A DNA stretch of 64,000 nucleotides from Cenococcum geophilum 1.58 (taxonomy: Eukaryota > Ascomycota > Dothideomycetes > Gloniales > Gloniaceae): NCBI GenBank assembly GCA_001692895.1, contig KV748189.1, positions 119,766 through 183,765 on the forward strand, given 5' to 3'. Both the position numbers and the translations under genes were made by a program. Below are positions 11,951 to 23,303 of this stretch, one piece after another. The notes under the pieces were generated by a model. It made no database searches. It was not told the origin of the DNA and worked only from the letters and a program-made list of their open reading frames with translations. Every line of letters starts with the position of its first letter. Position 1 is the first letter of the stretch.

Positions 11951-11991
11951 AAAACCCATGTGCAGACGAAGAGATATCCTCTTTCCAACCA

Positions 11992-13867
11992 CTACGCCGC
12001 CATCGTTGGGACATGGATCCTCTCCTCGGTACTTTCCCCATCCGACTTCTTCTCAGGCGGCTTCATACTCCTCCATTCCAACGGGAGAGCGGCCAGAATA
12101 CTTAAGCAGGCCATTACCAATCCGGCGCGAAACGCCCATTGCAATGCCTCGTTGTACGCAACTAGAACGCTTGGTAAATACTCCGCTGGGACGGCTCGCC
12201 TTAACTCGGTCGCGCCCGCTTCAACAATCTTACCAGCGTCGAAATTCGGGATGCCGATGTCGCGGACGTATTGTACAAGCTTGGTGTTGAGGATGTTGTT
12301 GCCGACGGAGACAAAGAGTGCGCCGCCGAAGAACTGAAGGAAGATGGTCATGCTGATTCCGATTGGGATGTCCTGGGGCGCGAGACCGGGTTGAACGGCG
12401 ACTTGTGGGAGAGCGAGGGCGAGGCCGGTGCCGAACCCGGAGATGATTTGATAGCCTATCCACATGCCTATTGAGGTGTCGACTTGCCATGTCGTAATGA
12501 GTCCAGCGCCGATGGATGTTAGGATAGAGCAGCCGTAGAAGTACTGGACATAAGTTCCAAACTTTGTTGTTAGGAAACCCGAGGTCAAAGAGGCGATGTT
12601 GTTCGCCACGATGAGCGGGATAGTATTAATACCGGATTGCTCTGCGTTGACGCCCTTGATGGCTTGGAAGTATATCGGGATGAAGTACACGAAGATAAAG
12701 AACTGGGCGTAGTTGAAGAAGGCAAAGCAGGATGCGGCGGCTACGGTGCGCTGGGATGCGACTTTGGGAGGAATGGTCGCTTTGGAGCCCATCCAGAGCT
12801 CGTTGATGATGAAGGCGATGAGGAGAAGGGCAAAGACGACCATGAGCGCGATGATGCGGCCGGATGACCAGGCGTATGTTGTGCCTGCCCATTGCAGCGC
12901 GAGGAGAACGCAGATGATGCTGGGAAGGAAGAGCATTTGGCCGACGGGGTCGAGACTCCAGAGCAGCTGCATCCATGTTTGCTTCGGGCGGGGCGGAGAT
13001 GGGAGATGCAGCACAAAGATCAACATGGCTGCTGCTAGGGCTCCTATGGGAAGATTGATGTAGAAGCACCTGTAACGCGTCAGTTACTGTCACCTGTTTG
13101 ACTGAAGTGTCAACTCACCAGCGCCAGGATACGGAGTCAGTAAAAGCACCACCGATCAGGGGTGCAGTAATGGTCGCAATCGCATACGTGCCACCGATCA
13201 CACTCTGATACGCTGGTCTCTTCTCCAACGGCGAGATCATGGTGATGGTGACCAGCGCTCCATTGAAGATACCCGCAGACCCTGCACCGGAGAGCGCACG
13301 ACCGACGATGAAAGCGATGGACGTGGGAGCCACTGCAGAAAGCAGGGAGCCGACTTCGAAGATGAAGAGGGCGACGAGGAACGTGAGCTTGGTCGAACAT
13401 ATTGCGTAGATTTTGCCGAATAAGGGGATGAGCGCGGCGGCGGGGAGGTTGAAGGCGGAGCCGTACCTGGGGAGCTATGTCAGCATCCAGCATCGAGATG
13501 ATACTTTGATACTTGCAGGGTAGCGAGAAACTTACCATCCAACATCGTTAAGAGTCTTGTAGTCGTCAGTGATGCGGGGAATTGCTGTAACGATGATGGT
13601 GTTGTCGAGGGCCACGCAGAAGATGGCGAGGATGAGGGCAATGAAGATGACAAGGAATTGCAGCTTTGTTGTTGGAACAACGTCATGAGGCGAGGGGGAG
13701 GGGGACGGATGCGGCTCTTCGCTTGCATGTTGGCTTGCATGTTGCGGCTCTGCAGCCTCCACAATCATCGAGCGCTTCTCATCGCCAGCGACTGCGCTCT
13801 CAGGCGCTCGGCCTTGGGTGGCGTTAGCCGTGGCGCGCGAACTCGGCGTGTCCGGTCGAGAATCCAT
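11992..13867 (-). CDS. DHA2-family MFS multidrug/toxin efflux transporter (three exons)
   Basis: Predicted as complement(join(11992..13069,13119..13466,13536..13867)), 585 residues. Both introns (69 and 49 bp) have GTAAGT or GTGAGT donors and CAG acceptors and join in frame (DVGW|YGSAF, SWRW|CFYINL). A cytosolic N-terminal tail of about 65 residues precedes the first membrane helix. The DHA2 hallmark [17 protein letters not shown] lies in exon 1, and the motif-C type segment [20 protein letters not shown] spans the second junction. The length and number of hydrophobic segments fit a 14-helix proton antiporter of the plasma membrane. Such pumps export toxins and metabolites from biosynthetic loci (known family role). 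It is divergent from the SDR gene and probably co-regulated. No RIP stops. The substrate cannot be told. Confidence 0.93.
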
Positions 13868-14259
13868 GGCAGACGGGCAAATGCAGCAAATGCAGCTAAT
13901 GCAGCTCCTTTTACGAGGCTCGATACTAAATCATCCAGCGGAAAGGCATCGTCAAAAAGCGAAGGCGCCCCATATCACGTACCTGCTTGCTTTGCGACGC
14001 TCAGCGAGCGAGCCAATGGGAATTCGGATTTCGGGGAGCTGGAGGCCCATCAGATTTACATAATCCTCGCTCCCCACGACGCCGAAGCCGAGCGGCGATC
14101 GCTCATTCCCAGCCAATTCGGAGGCACACAGGAACACCGACAATTATTGACGGCCACTTCGAGCGCAGCGAGGCCCGGGTCTCCCTCTCGTCGCGCCTTC
14201 TTTTATGGGGGAACCCCCGGCCTCGCTGCGCTTGAACACGGCAACAACACACAGCAACA
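13868..14259. promoter_or_regulatory. Shared divergent promoter of the MFS and SDR genes
   Basis: A 392-bp intergenic region between the two start codons. It contains two CCAAT boxes, at about 14011-14015 and 14114-14118, each close to a TTCGG (CCAATGGGAATTCGG and CCAATTCGG). CGG triplets of this kind are half-sites for Zn2Cys6 regulators, so the pair could be a target of the AflR-like protein encoded at 25.8-27.2 kb (inference). A CAAATGCAG/CTAATGCAG run lies next to the MFS start. Confidence 0.5.
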
Positions 14260-15162
14260 ATGGCAGCACCACCATGGACCGGCTTGACCTTCACCTCGAA
14301 GCTTAACAGCGCCCCACCAGCATCCCTCGCACCGTCCAGCCAGAAGCTGCCAGCTCCCTTCGTAGTCGCCATCACGGGTGCCAGCCGCAACATCGGCGCC
14401 GCAACAGCCAAAGCCTTCGCACAGGCAGGCGCAACAGGCCTCATCCTCACCGCGACCTCCAAATCCGCCGCGCTCCTCGAAACGAAGAAGGAGGTCGAAG
14501 CCGCAGCCACCTCCCCAGACCTCAAAGTCACCGTCCTCGCCGCCGACATAGCTGAACCCTCCTCCGCAAAGCTCATCGCAGACACAATCTCGTCCTCGTA
14601 CGGCCGTCTCGACTTGCTCATCAACAACGCGGCCATCGTCAGCACGCACGAGTCCGCCTTCAACAAGTTCGACGCCATCAACATCGACCAGATCCAGAAG
14701 ACCATGGAGGTAAACTTCATTGGCAAGTTCGCCACCATCAAAACCCTGCTGCCGCTGTTGTTGAAGACCGAGGGCGGCGCCAAGACGATTGTCAACGTCA
14801 CGAGTGCCATGTCGCATTTCGCGAGCATGGGGGCCATCGGCTACAATATTTCAGAGCTGGCCACGAACAGGCTAACCGAGGCTGTGGCCGAGGCATATGG
14901 CGCCGAGGGCGTGTTGGCGCATGCGGTGCATCCCGGTATCGTGGCGACCATGCCGCCGCCGATTGGCATGGCGCCTCAAGCGCGCGCGTGGGCTGTGGAT
15001 GACGTTGGACTATGCGGGGCCTTCTTGGTGTGGCTGGTCAAGGAGAGGAGGGAGTGGTTAAGCGGACGGTACTTGAGCGCGAACTGGGACGTTGAGGAGT
15101 TGGAGGGCAAGAAGGACGCGATCGTCAACGGGGACCAGTTGAAGATGCGGATGGTTGTCTAA
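14260..15162 (+). CDS. Short-chain dehydrogenase/reductase (SDR) with altered active site
   Basis: Intronless, 300 residues; the start CAACAATGG is a good fungal context. A Rossmann fold is indicated by TGASRNIG at residues 39-46 (nucleotide binding), a DI at 96-97, NNAA at 122-125, a Ser at 182 (NVTSAM), Tyr at 195 and HPGIVAT at 224-230. The classical YxxxK motif reads Y-N-I-S-E: Glu (GAG) stands where the catalytic Lys 199 should be. This A-to-G change is opposite to RIP. The enzyme may be catalytically impaired or work differently. Family members reduce or oxidise carbonyl/hydroxyl groups with NAD(P)(H), often in polyketide pathways. It is transcribed away from the MFS pump. Good codon integrity suggests selection until recently. 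Confidence 0.92.
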   Translation: MAAPPWTGLTFTSKLNSAPPASLAPSSQKLPAPFVVAITGASRNIGAATAKAFAQAGATGLILTATSKSAALLETKKEVEAAATSPDLKVTVLAADIAEPSSAKLIADTISSSYGRLDLLINNAAIVSTHESAFNKFDAINIDQIQKTMEVNFIGKFATIKTLLPLLLKTEGGAKTIVNVTSAMSHFASMGAIGYNISELATNRLTEAVAEAYGAEGVLAHAVHPGIVATMPPPIGMAPQARAWAVDDVGLCGAFLVWLVKERREWLSGRYLSANWDVEELEGKKDAIVNGDQLKMRMVV

Positions 15163-15275
15163 AGGAACAAGTGGCCATGCATGTTCCCATTATATTTTAC
15201 TACGAAAAAGAAGCAGGAATCATGAACATTCCATCACTCGTAACATGTGCTACTACTAGAATACAAAAATAGATC

Positions 15276-15320
15276 GTATGTGGGGTACGGATCTATCCGT
15301 CTTAGTCTAGTCTAGCCAAG
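15276..15320. repeat. Copy 1 of the direct repeat bounding the transposon stack
   Basis: GTATGTGGGGTACGGATCTA followed by TCCGTCTTAGTCTA and CTAGCCAAG matches 25791-25837 with a few differences. The second copy covers the 3' end and stop region of the AflR-like gene. It contains the palindrome ACGGATCTATCCGT, which is also a CGG-N6-CCG arrangement. Confidence 0.75.
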
Positions 15321-16530
15321 GTGTCATTCCCCAAATCAGTTTTATTTACAAAAACCATCCTGTGTTTCGTGTGCCCCCTTAGCGTCCAATACTGCCCGAC
15401 CCGACACCTCTCCTTCACATTCCTACAGTATTTCTGAATATCCTGCAATAAAAGCTTGTCCCATTTCTCCCTTATCCCTTAACCCGCCAAAATTCGTCCA
15501 CACGTTATCGATAAGGGTTGGCCAATAGAATCAATAAGATCAAGGCTCCGTGACCATACGCGTACTTTTGATTCTGTTGTTCCGCACGGACCACCTACCT
15601 TGTGGACGTTGGCGGGTTAAGGGATACATTGTATAAGAATCTGTTTTGTCTTTGCCCACACGATACTTAAGAATACGCCATATATTCTTAATAGGATTCA
15701 AATCGGGCGAGTAGGCAGGCCACCACGTAAGGTAGTTAATTAACTCCCTATAGGCTGCATGAGTTGCGTGAGCCTTATGCGACGAAGCTATATACTCCAC
15801 GATAATTGCTTGGCTAATTCCTATATTGGCAAGCTCGTGATGCATCTTGAATTGTTGCAATTTAGGCAAGATATGTTGTATATACGTCTCTAAGCTTATC
15901 GTGCCCTATTGCTTCCCGTTCCATATTACCAAAACTCCCTTTTTTTTAAGCCGTGATAAAGGCCCATATTATCATAAATGTATATTTATTAAAGTTAGGT
16001 ACGCAACATTTAGGGAGATACTTTTCTTCAGCCTTTCTAGTGACGTACAGTCTACCTCCTTAATAACGGAAGGGGACCTCATCAGTCCATATTACACGAT
16101 CCTATTAAGAGTCCTCCCGGTTCTCGTATATTGTGCCTAAATGTAACGATTCTCCATATGCCTAGGGGTAAGAAGAGGCTTTTCCGTTGCGACCCGTTTG
16201 TTGTAGGGCTCCTTCTTAAAGGCAGTGACGAGAGTTCTCTTGTATACGTTAATTCCGAGCTCGTAAGTTATTTTGTCAGAACTCGTGTAAGGATCAAATT
16301 GATGAGAATCTAGGCTATTTATGTAGGGGGTGACCCCCCCTGTAGAACCCTAAACTAGGCCCTATTTGGCTTTCGACAAATTTCCTTGCGCGATTAAGGG
16401 CTATATAAGCAATAAGCTGTTATTAAATTAGAGTTATAAAGGGTGACGGCCTTTTTGCTTAACGGAAGTAATATTTTGCTTAAGATAATTGCTGATCGTA
16501 CATTGAGAAATACTAAGCTCTTGAGTAATG
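15321..16530 (-). pseudogene. Tc1/mariner-like transposase, main part (interrupted)
   Basis: The minus strand reads a Tc1-type transposase: VWTDEVPFRY near 16060-16095, GGRLYVTRKAEEKYLPKCC, then WWPAYSPDLNPIKNIWRILK near 15670-15730. The C-terminal tail continues after a MITE (KWDKLLLQDIQKYCRNVKER at about 15410-15470). The catalytic triad is damaged: the Glu of NPIEN reads Lys (G-to-A), and the second Asp region reads VEYIASSH. The N-terminal helix-turn-helix lies at 23304-23430, beyond the Gypsy-2 insertion, in the same orientation. The plus-strand open frames at 15847-16313 are shadows. Terminal repeats were not located. Confidence 0.85.
15475..15624. mobile_element. 150-bp MITE with TA target duplication inside the Tc1 transposase
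   Basis: TCCCTTAACCCGCCAA at 15475 is the exact inverse of TTGGCGGGTTAAGGGA ending at 15624, and both ends are flanked by TA. Further inward, CGTCCACA also pairs. The transposase reading frame is clean on both sides of the insertion, so this is a later insertion of a Tc1/mariner-mobilised non-autonomous element. It has no coding capacity. Confidence 0.88.
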
Positions 16531-16756
16531 TGTCAGGTGAAACCTGAGTAGATAGTTATATAGCCGCAAGGTACGGGCGACCCTGGGGCAACCCAGGGGT
16601 GACTCGCCCGTGAGGCACGTGCTCTGCACGTGCCTAGGGAAAACCCTTCCTACCTCGCACACAGACTCCTCCTTTTTCCCTTAAGGATTCGTCTCTGTCT
16701 ATACAATATACCCATTATTCTATCATTGGACTCCCTATCTACATCCTTACCTCACA
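16531..16756 (+). repeat. 5' LTR of Gypsy-2 copy D
   Basis: TGTCAGGTGAAACC...TTACCTCACA, 226 bp. Differences from the 3' LTR that I can see are all transitions (C/T or G/A), mostly in CA or TG context. It contains two strong hairpins: CGGGCGA/TCGCCCG around CCCTGGG-GCAA-CCCAGGG (16574-16610), then AGGCACGTGC-TCT-GCACGTGCCT (16613-16635). Confidence 0.93.
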
Positions 16757-16805
16757 TTTAAATCCTTACCAATCCCCTTGGGAGGATAGCCGGTTTAATT
16801 TTTCT

Positions 16806-19800
16806 ATGATGCCTCTAAAAAGAAAACCGATGCCTATACCTAACGGTAATACGCTGGTAATACGACCGCAGAACGCCTTAGGATCTAGTGTAGACAAAAC
16901 CGCTAGAAGCACACTAGTAGTATTTAAGCTATTCTCCGAATCCCAAAATAATTAGATATTTATAAACGCTAGAGACTAGTTTAACTTATATACCTAGGCT
17001 CAACAGAAGCTTAGTAAGGTTACTAGCGTCCTACCTAATACCGCTAATATAAAGGAGCTAGATAAGCTAGCTAAGAAAATAGCTAACTTATAGAGCATTA
17101 TTAATTTAATAAAGCCCTCCCGTTGCCTCTCTAGTAAAGAGTATAAGTTATGTGGCAAACGTATACGCTGATTAAATCTTAACACCCTAGTTAAGAAGTT
17201 ACTACCTAATATTAGCGGTATTACTTAACAGCATTTTAACCGGTGGATTGCCGCAGTTAAGAACCGATTTAAGGTTAATAACGCTAACTATAACTATAAG
17301 TAATACACGCGCTAGGCCATTAAAGGTCTTATAAAAGAGAAGATAATTGCCCAACTAGTTTATTACCGGTTAGGCACTAAGGATAAGGGTCCCTTACTAT
17401 AGGACGAATTTAAGACTATGGTCTAAGACTAGATTAGGAACCCTATAGTAAGACGCTTTAATAACGCTATAATGTACTATATAGCTGTTATAAAGGAGAA
17501 CTAGAGGTTTAATATCTTCCTAGCCCGTATACGTAGCTTAGAGGACCTCTTCTTATATACCCCTTTTATTAATCCTAAATAATAGGTAGACTTCTAGTTC
17601 TTATGTCTTTTAGCCTACCTATAAGCAGAGCTCTTCCGCCAGAACTTCGCCTAATGGGTAAGAACCGCTGAAGACCTCTTTAACGAAATCCGCCGTGTAG
17701 AGTAATTGTTTAATACTATAAAGCTCGCGGAAGATCGCGTAAGTAGTAGCGGCAAATTATCGTGTACGAAGTGCGGTCGCAGCACAGGCTCTGTAGACTT
17801 AGGCTTAGGGAATAGAACCTAAAAAGGGCGACGCTTTTCTAAGTAAACTCCCGGGGAGACTACCCAAAAGCTAGATGGCTTAGGGGACCCCCTAGACGCT
17901 GGTGCTACGCAGGCGAGTCGAAGGACCGTAGGCGGCCACTATAAGGAATACTAGAAGTAGGCTAAAGAGAAGTTAGCTTGGGCTTCGGAAAACCTAAAGC
18001 CCTAGTAGCGCATCTCTTTTAACTGCAACTAGGGCCTAATATAAAGGGAGAGAAGAAACGTATTATGGTATATGTTGCGATAGATACGCCCTAGGGTAAA
18101 GTCCGCCTATATGCCTTATATAACAATAGGTGCTAAATTAACCTTATTAATTAAGATGTTATTTATAGGTTTAACCTGCCTATACGCTACGCGCTATATT
18201 TACGTAAACCTATTATACGTTTCCTTAATAGTAACTAAATAACAATCTAGGATGCTTATAATCTAATAGTTACTACTAGTGACTCCTAGGGTACCCCTCG
18301 CACTATTAGCCCGTAGACCTTTTAGGGCGGCTTATTTAATAGTTATAATATAGTTCTTAAATAGGATTGGCTCGCGGAAGCAGATCTATTAATTAGCTTC
18401 TATTTTAGACAGTTTATTTAGAGTACTTTAGACCCTAGACGCCTCTAGATAGTTACCTTTAACGCTCTCCTAGTAGATATTAAGGCTAGCAAAACAGTCT
18501 ATTCGCTATAGCTAGAAGACTTCTTCTCTATGCCGGTTGTGAATATAATAAAGGACCTATTATTACTAGCAGCGAGTACCTGTGCAGACCCTCTAGATAT
18601 AAAGATACCGGTTATAAACATAGTAGAGGACCTGCCGTTACTGGTAGTAAGTACCCGTGGAGACCCTTTAGTACTAGCGTAGATTACCTATATATAAGGG
18701 GGAGGTGATCAAAACCCTAAAACTATTAAGTATACTATAGCAGAGCTATATATACTCTTTGTGTAAGTATACCTACGAAATGCATATCGGCCGCACCCTT
18801 TTCTTTACTAGCTCCCGGAAGTACACTACCATATAATAGTTGCTTTGACCTCCGTGGCCCCTGGCCTACTAGATATATATAAGGAGGAAATTAATATCTT
18901 CTTTAATAAGCTAGCAAGTATACTACCGCAGAACTCTAAGTACGACTATGCGATTAACTTAAAAGAAGGCAAGACGCCACCGTAAATGCCCCTCTATAAC
19001 CTCTTACAGAAAGAGTTATAGATCTTATAAGAGTACCTAGACAGTGCTCTTGAAAAGGGCTAAATTAGGCCTAGTAAGTCGCCTACTAGAGCGTCTATCC
19101 TCTTTGTGCCGAAAGCAGACGGTATAATACGGCTATATGTTAACTACAGACGCCTAAACAAGATTACAATTAAAAATTGGTACCCCCTACCGCTAGTCGG
19201 CGAACTCTTTAATAGGCTTAGCTATATAAAGATATTTATAAAGCTAGATCTTTGTAATGCGTACCATAGGATTTATATTAAAAAGGGAGATAAATGGAAG
19301 ACCGTATTTAAGACACGCTACGGTTACTTTAAGTACCTAGTAATGCCCTTTAGTCTTGCTAACGCCCCTATAACTTTCTAGAGCTATATTTATAAAGCTC
19401 TAGAAACCCTAGTGGATACTATTTATATAGTCTACCTAGATAATATTTTTATTTACTTAAATAATAAGGATAAGTACGTCGAGTACGTTAAGTAGGTACT
19501 ACGATAGCTCTGTGCTTGGGGCCTATATGCCAAACTATTAAAATGTATTTTTTATACTAAGAACATTAAGTTCCTAGGCTTTATTATTACCCCTAGGGGT
19601 ATTGTAATAGACCCTAACCGCGTAAAAGCTATTAAGGAATAGCCTAAGCCTAAGTCCTATAGGGATATCTAGGTCTTCCTTAGCTTTGCTAACTTCTATA
19701 GGCGATTTATCTAGAACTACTTAGATACCGTATACCCCCTATACGCATATCTTATATAGGCACATCGCGACCTAACGTTAGATAGGGAGAAGAAGAGGAA

Positions 19801-22294
19801 GTATAAGTTAAAAGGGCCTACTAAATGGTATTAACCCTGGTCCTAGCCTAATAACGCGTAGTAGGCGTTCTGTAAGCTACGCGCTATATTTACATAAGCT
19901 TCTCTACTTCGCCACTTTAACCCTAATCTACCCCTAATGGTAATTACTAACGCTTCCGACTATACCTATAGCAGTATACTTCTACAGCCTTTGGGGTAGG
20001 GAGATTAACTCTATTAGCACCTAATCGCTTATTATAGTTAGAAGCTTACTAGCCTAGAAGTATAGTATAATACGCATAATAAAGAACTACTCGCTATAGT
20101 GTAATACTTTAAGACGTGGCGCCATTACCTTAAATATGCCGCGTATGTAATGCGCGTACTTTATAATTATAACAATTTCCGGTACTTTATAACTACTAAG
20201 AGCTTATCTGCTCGCTAGGCCTAGTATGCTAAGAAACTAGCTAAGTTTAATTTTAAGATTAAATATAAGCTAGGCAAGACAAATCCTACTAACACACTAT
20301 CCCGGCGCCTGGATTATGCTAAAGGCTTTAAAAATAGTAGTAAGAGGACACTCCTTAATACTATACTGCCTATATTGCAGCAAAAGTTGCAGGTTATAGG
20401 CCTTGTAGGCGGCCCTAGTGTTACTACACTATACTAGTAAGTAGCATGCGTGTAGTATGCAAGCAACCCTTATAAACTTAGCGCTAGCGGACCAGAGCGT
20501 CCTGCTATTCTCTTTAAGACCACTTTAACTGGCCTAATAGCGCTTAACCCTAAGGAAGACCCCTTAGCCTAGGCTACGGTCCCCTACGACAACCTGGTGA
20601 GTTACCTACGCATTATACGTTACTTCGCTAGCACTAACTTTACGCAGAGTCTCATGCCACGGTAAGAAGTAGTAGTAGCTACTTTAGCTAAAACGGCGTT
20701 TACGGAACAACCCCCTAAGTTACTAGTTAATTTTATTTATAGAGTATAAAAAAGGGACGCCTTTATACGCTCTATATATAATTAGTTAACCTAAAAATAA
20801 GTTCCTGCCGGTAATAAGGACTACACCCTTAATAATTAAGGACTCTTAAGGTAAAATAATAAGGTCTAGGTGCTGAATTATATACTACTATAATAGGAGA
20901 TCCTTAAGCGAAATTATAACAATCCTATAGGCGGCTACTATGGTTTCAACTATACCTTTAAGGTAATTGCGCGAAAGTATACTTAGAACAGCCTTACCTA
21001 GGACCTCCGCAAATACCTAGATAATTATAATGCCTACTAATGCTCTAAATCGCGCCGCTATAAACCCTATAGTAAGCTGCAGCCTCTCTAGGCCCCCACC
21101 TGAGCCTAGCGGCATTATTTACTTAACTTTATTATAGATCTCCTAGAGTCCAAGACTTCTAATAGCGTAGAGTATAACTCCGTCCTTATCCTTATAGACC
21201 GTTTTATAAAGCTAGTGCGCTACTATCTAGTGTATAAGACAATTAATGCTATGCAACTCGTAGAACTCTTATTTAGAGTTTTTGTATAAATAGGGCCTCT
21301 AGATAATATTGTCTTTAATAGGGGTAGTATATTTATAAGCGAGTACTAGAGCACTATATACTACTATCTCCGCGTTTAACGTAAACTTAGTACTGCATTC
21401 TACCTATAAATAGATAGGTAGATGGAGCGCCAGAACTAGGAGCTTAAGGTATACCTACGTATATTTACGAACTAGGAACAGTTTAATTAGGCCTCCCTAC
21501 TTAAAGAAGTAGCCTTTACCTATAACTCTAAGGTCTATACTATAACAAAGTGTTTCCCCATTAAGCTCGCCTATAGCTAGCTACTAAACATCCTAGATGG
21601 AGTTCTAGATAGCGTCTAAGATGCCTAATAAGGTAGGGAGGGGTCCGAGTTAACAAATGTCCAACTTATAGAGACGCACCTATAACGCCTACGCCTTATA
21701 TATAAGGCAGCGGCGGCGTTAATAATACACGCCTAAAAGCTTTAGGTAAAATACTATAATTATTACCATCTAGCTAAGCATTTCGCCATTAGTAAATAAG
21801 TCCTACTCTTCTCTAAGAACATCTGCACGAAACGTCCTTATAAAAAGCTTAACTACAAGTTTATAGGACCATTTTAGATCCTAGAGCGCGTAGGGCAGCA
21901 AGTATATAAGCTAGAGCTCCTACCTACTATGGTATAGCTCCACCTAGTCTTCTATATCTCCCTACTAGAGCCTTATAGGTCACGCCCTGGGTTTTAACCC
22001 CTAGTAGTGGAAGAGCTTAAGGAAGGCAGCTAGGAAGTAGAAGTAATCGTCGCCTACTAGGATTATACTAGACAACCGCAGTACCTTATTAAATAGCTAG
22101 GATAGCTAAATAAGTATAATAAATGGAAATACGAGACAGAACTCGAGAATTATTAATAACTACTAGATAAGTACTGTAAGCGGGACACCCTAGCCTTATA
22201 GCTAAAGCGTAGGCGAAAAGCAAGCGCCGCTGTTAAAATATAACCTATATTAAAGCGGAGTAGAGGACGTCCTAAGGGATTAAAGAATAAGTAA
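16806..22294 (+). pseudogene. Gypsy-2 gag-pol polyprotein (RIP-inactivated, chromodomain type)
   Basis: Gag begins MMPLKRKPMPIPNGNTL at 16806; a CTKCGR-type segment near 17760 may be a nucleocapsid remnant. Pol lies in a frame offset by two from gag. The RT reads LFVPKADGIIRLYVNYRRLN near 19105 and FIKLDLCNAYHR near 19240; the catalytic YxDD box is now YLDN near 19435. RNase H lies at about 19890-20180 (ASDYTYSSIL). The integrase zinc region is near 20915-21070, the core at 21110-21600, and a chromodomain (YLIKQLGQLNKYNKWKYE) at about 22080-22140. It ends KNK-stop at 22294. The frame is continuous apart from RIP-type stops, which marks it as a recent copy mutated as a whole. Confidence 0.88.
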
Positions 22295-23077
22295 TAACTG
22301 CTATAAGAACTGCGGCGTATGTACGGAGTAAAGTTTTAATTTATTAATATCCTACGCCCGTTTATAACTAGGGTCTATTTAACTAGGGTTTATAACCTAC
22401 TGGTGACCCGCTAGTGGTAACCTATACTAATAACTTATACTATTCCACGTATATGCTACGTAGATAACGTATAAGGCTAAAGCATGGGTTAGCGGCAGAT
22501 TTAACGGGTATATAGCCTTACTGTCCTAAACTTGGCTGTATATAAGTAACCTATAAACCTACCTATAAAGTATATACGGCGCTACGCCGGTATAGCGTAA
22601 GGCTAAAGCAGGGTTAGCGGCGGGTTTAATAGGTATATAGCCTTACCGTCCATAAATCTAGCTGTATGTAAATAACCTATAACTAACCCGTAAGGTACCA
22701 GCGACCTACCTATATAAGTAAGCTTTTGGAATATTTCTAGTCTACTAAATTTAGGCGACGGTATTAAGCTCTACTAGCTCTACCTATTAAATAGACTAAT
22801 TAGGATTTTCTATACCGCGTATATAAAATCGCTACTAGCTTAGTTAAATATAGGGGAGTTTTAGTAAGGCAAATCTAACTAATTAGACAACTTTAACCGC
22901 CGGTTAAAGTTCCTTAATATCTTTGCGCCGCGCATATATACTACCCGTCTCTCTATATATAAAATTAAGACGCTCTTTCCCCTCTAAATTTTTTCCTTAC
23001 TAAGGTTTTTTATAGGGTTTTATTAAGGCTTAAGTATATAAAGGATTGGGGACGACCCTTTTTAAAGGGGGGGGCAT

Positions 23078-23303
23078 TATTAGGTAAAACCTAAATAGAT
23101 AGTTATATAGCCGCAAGGTATGGGCGACCCTAGGGCAACCCAGGGGTGACTCGCCCGTAAGGCACGTGCTCTACACGTGCCTAGGGAAAACCCTTCCTAC
23201 CTCGCATATAGACTCCTCCTTTTTCCCTTAAGGATTTGTCTCTGTCTATACAATATACCCATTATTCTATTATTGGACTCCCTATCCACATCCTTACCTT
23301 ATA
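23078..23303 (+). repeat. 3' LTR of Gypsy-2 copy D
   Basis: Starts TATTAGGTAAAACC (TG mutated to TA) and ends TTACCTTATA (CA mutated to TA), 226 bp, aligned end to end with the 5' LTR. A guanine-rich tract lies just upstream at 23067-23074. Confidence 0.93.

Noticed and set aside
11958-12870. Several open frames of 67-155 codons on both strands over the MFS gene
   Set aside because: All are shadows of the spliced MFS reading frame, which has family motifs and consistent splice sites.
13658-14837. 209-codon plus-strand and 244/204-codon minus-strand frames over the MFS 5' end, promoter and SDR
   Set aside because: GC-rich shadow frames; the MFS exon 1 and SDR frames explain the sequence and carry recognisable motifs.
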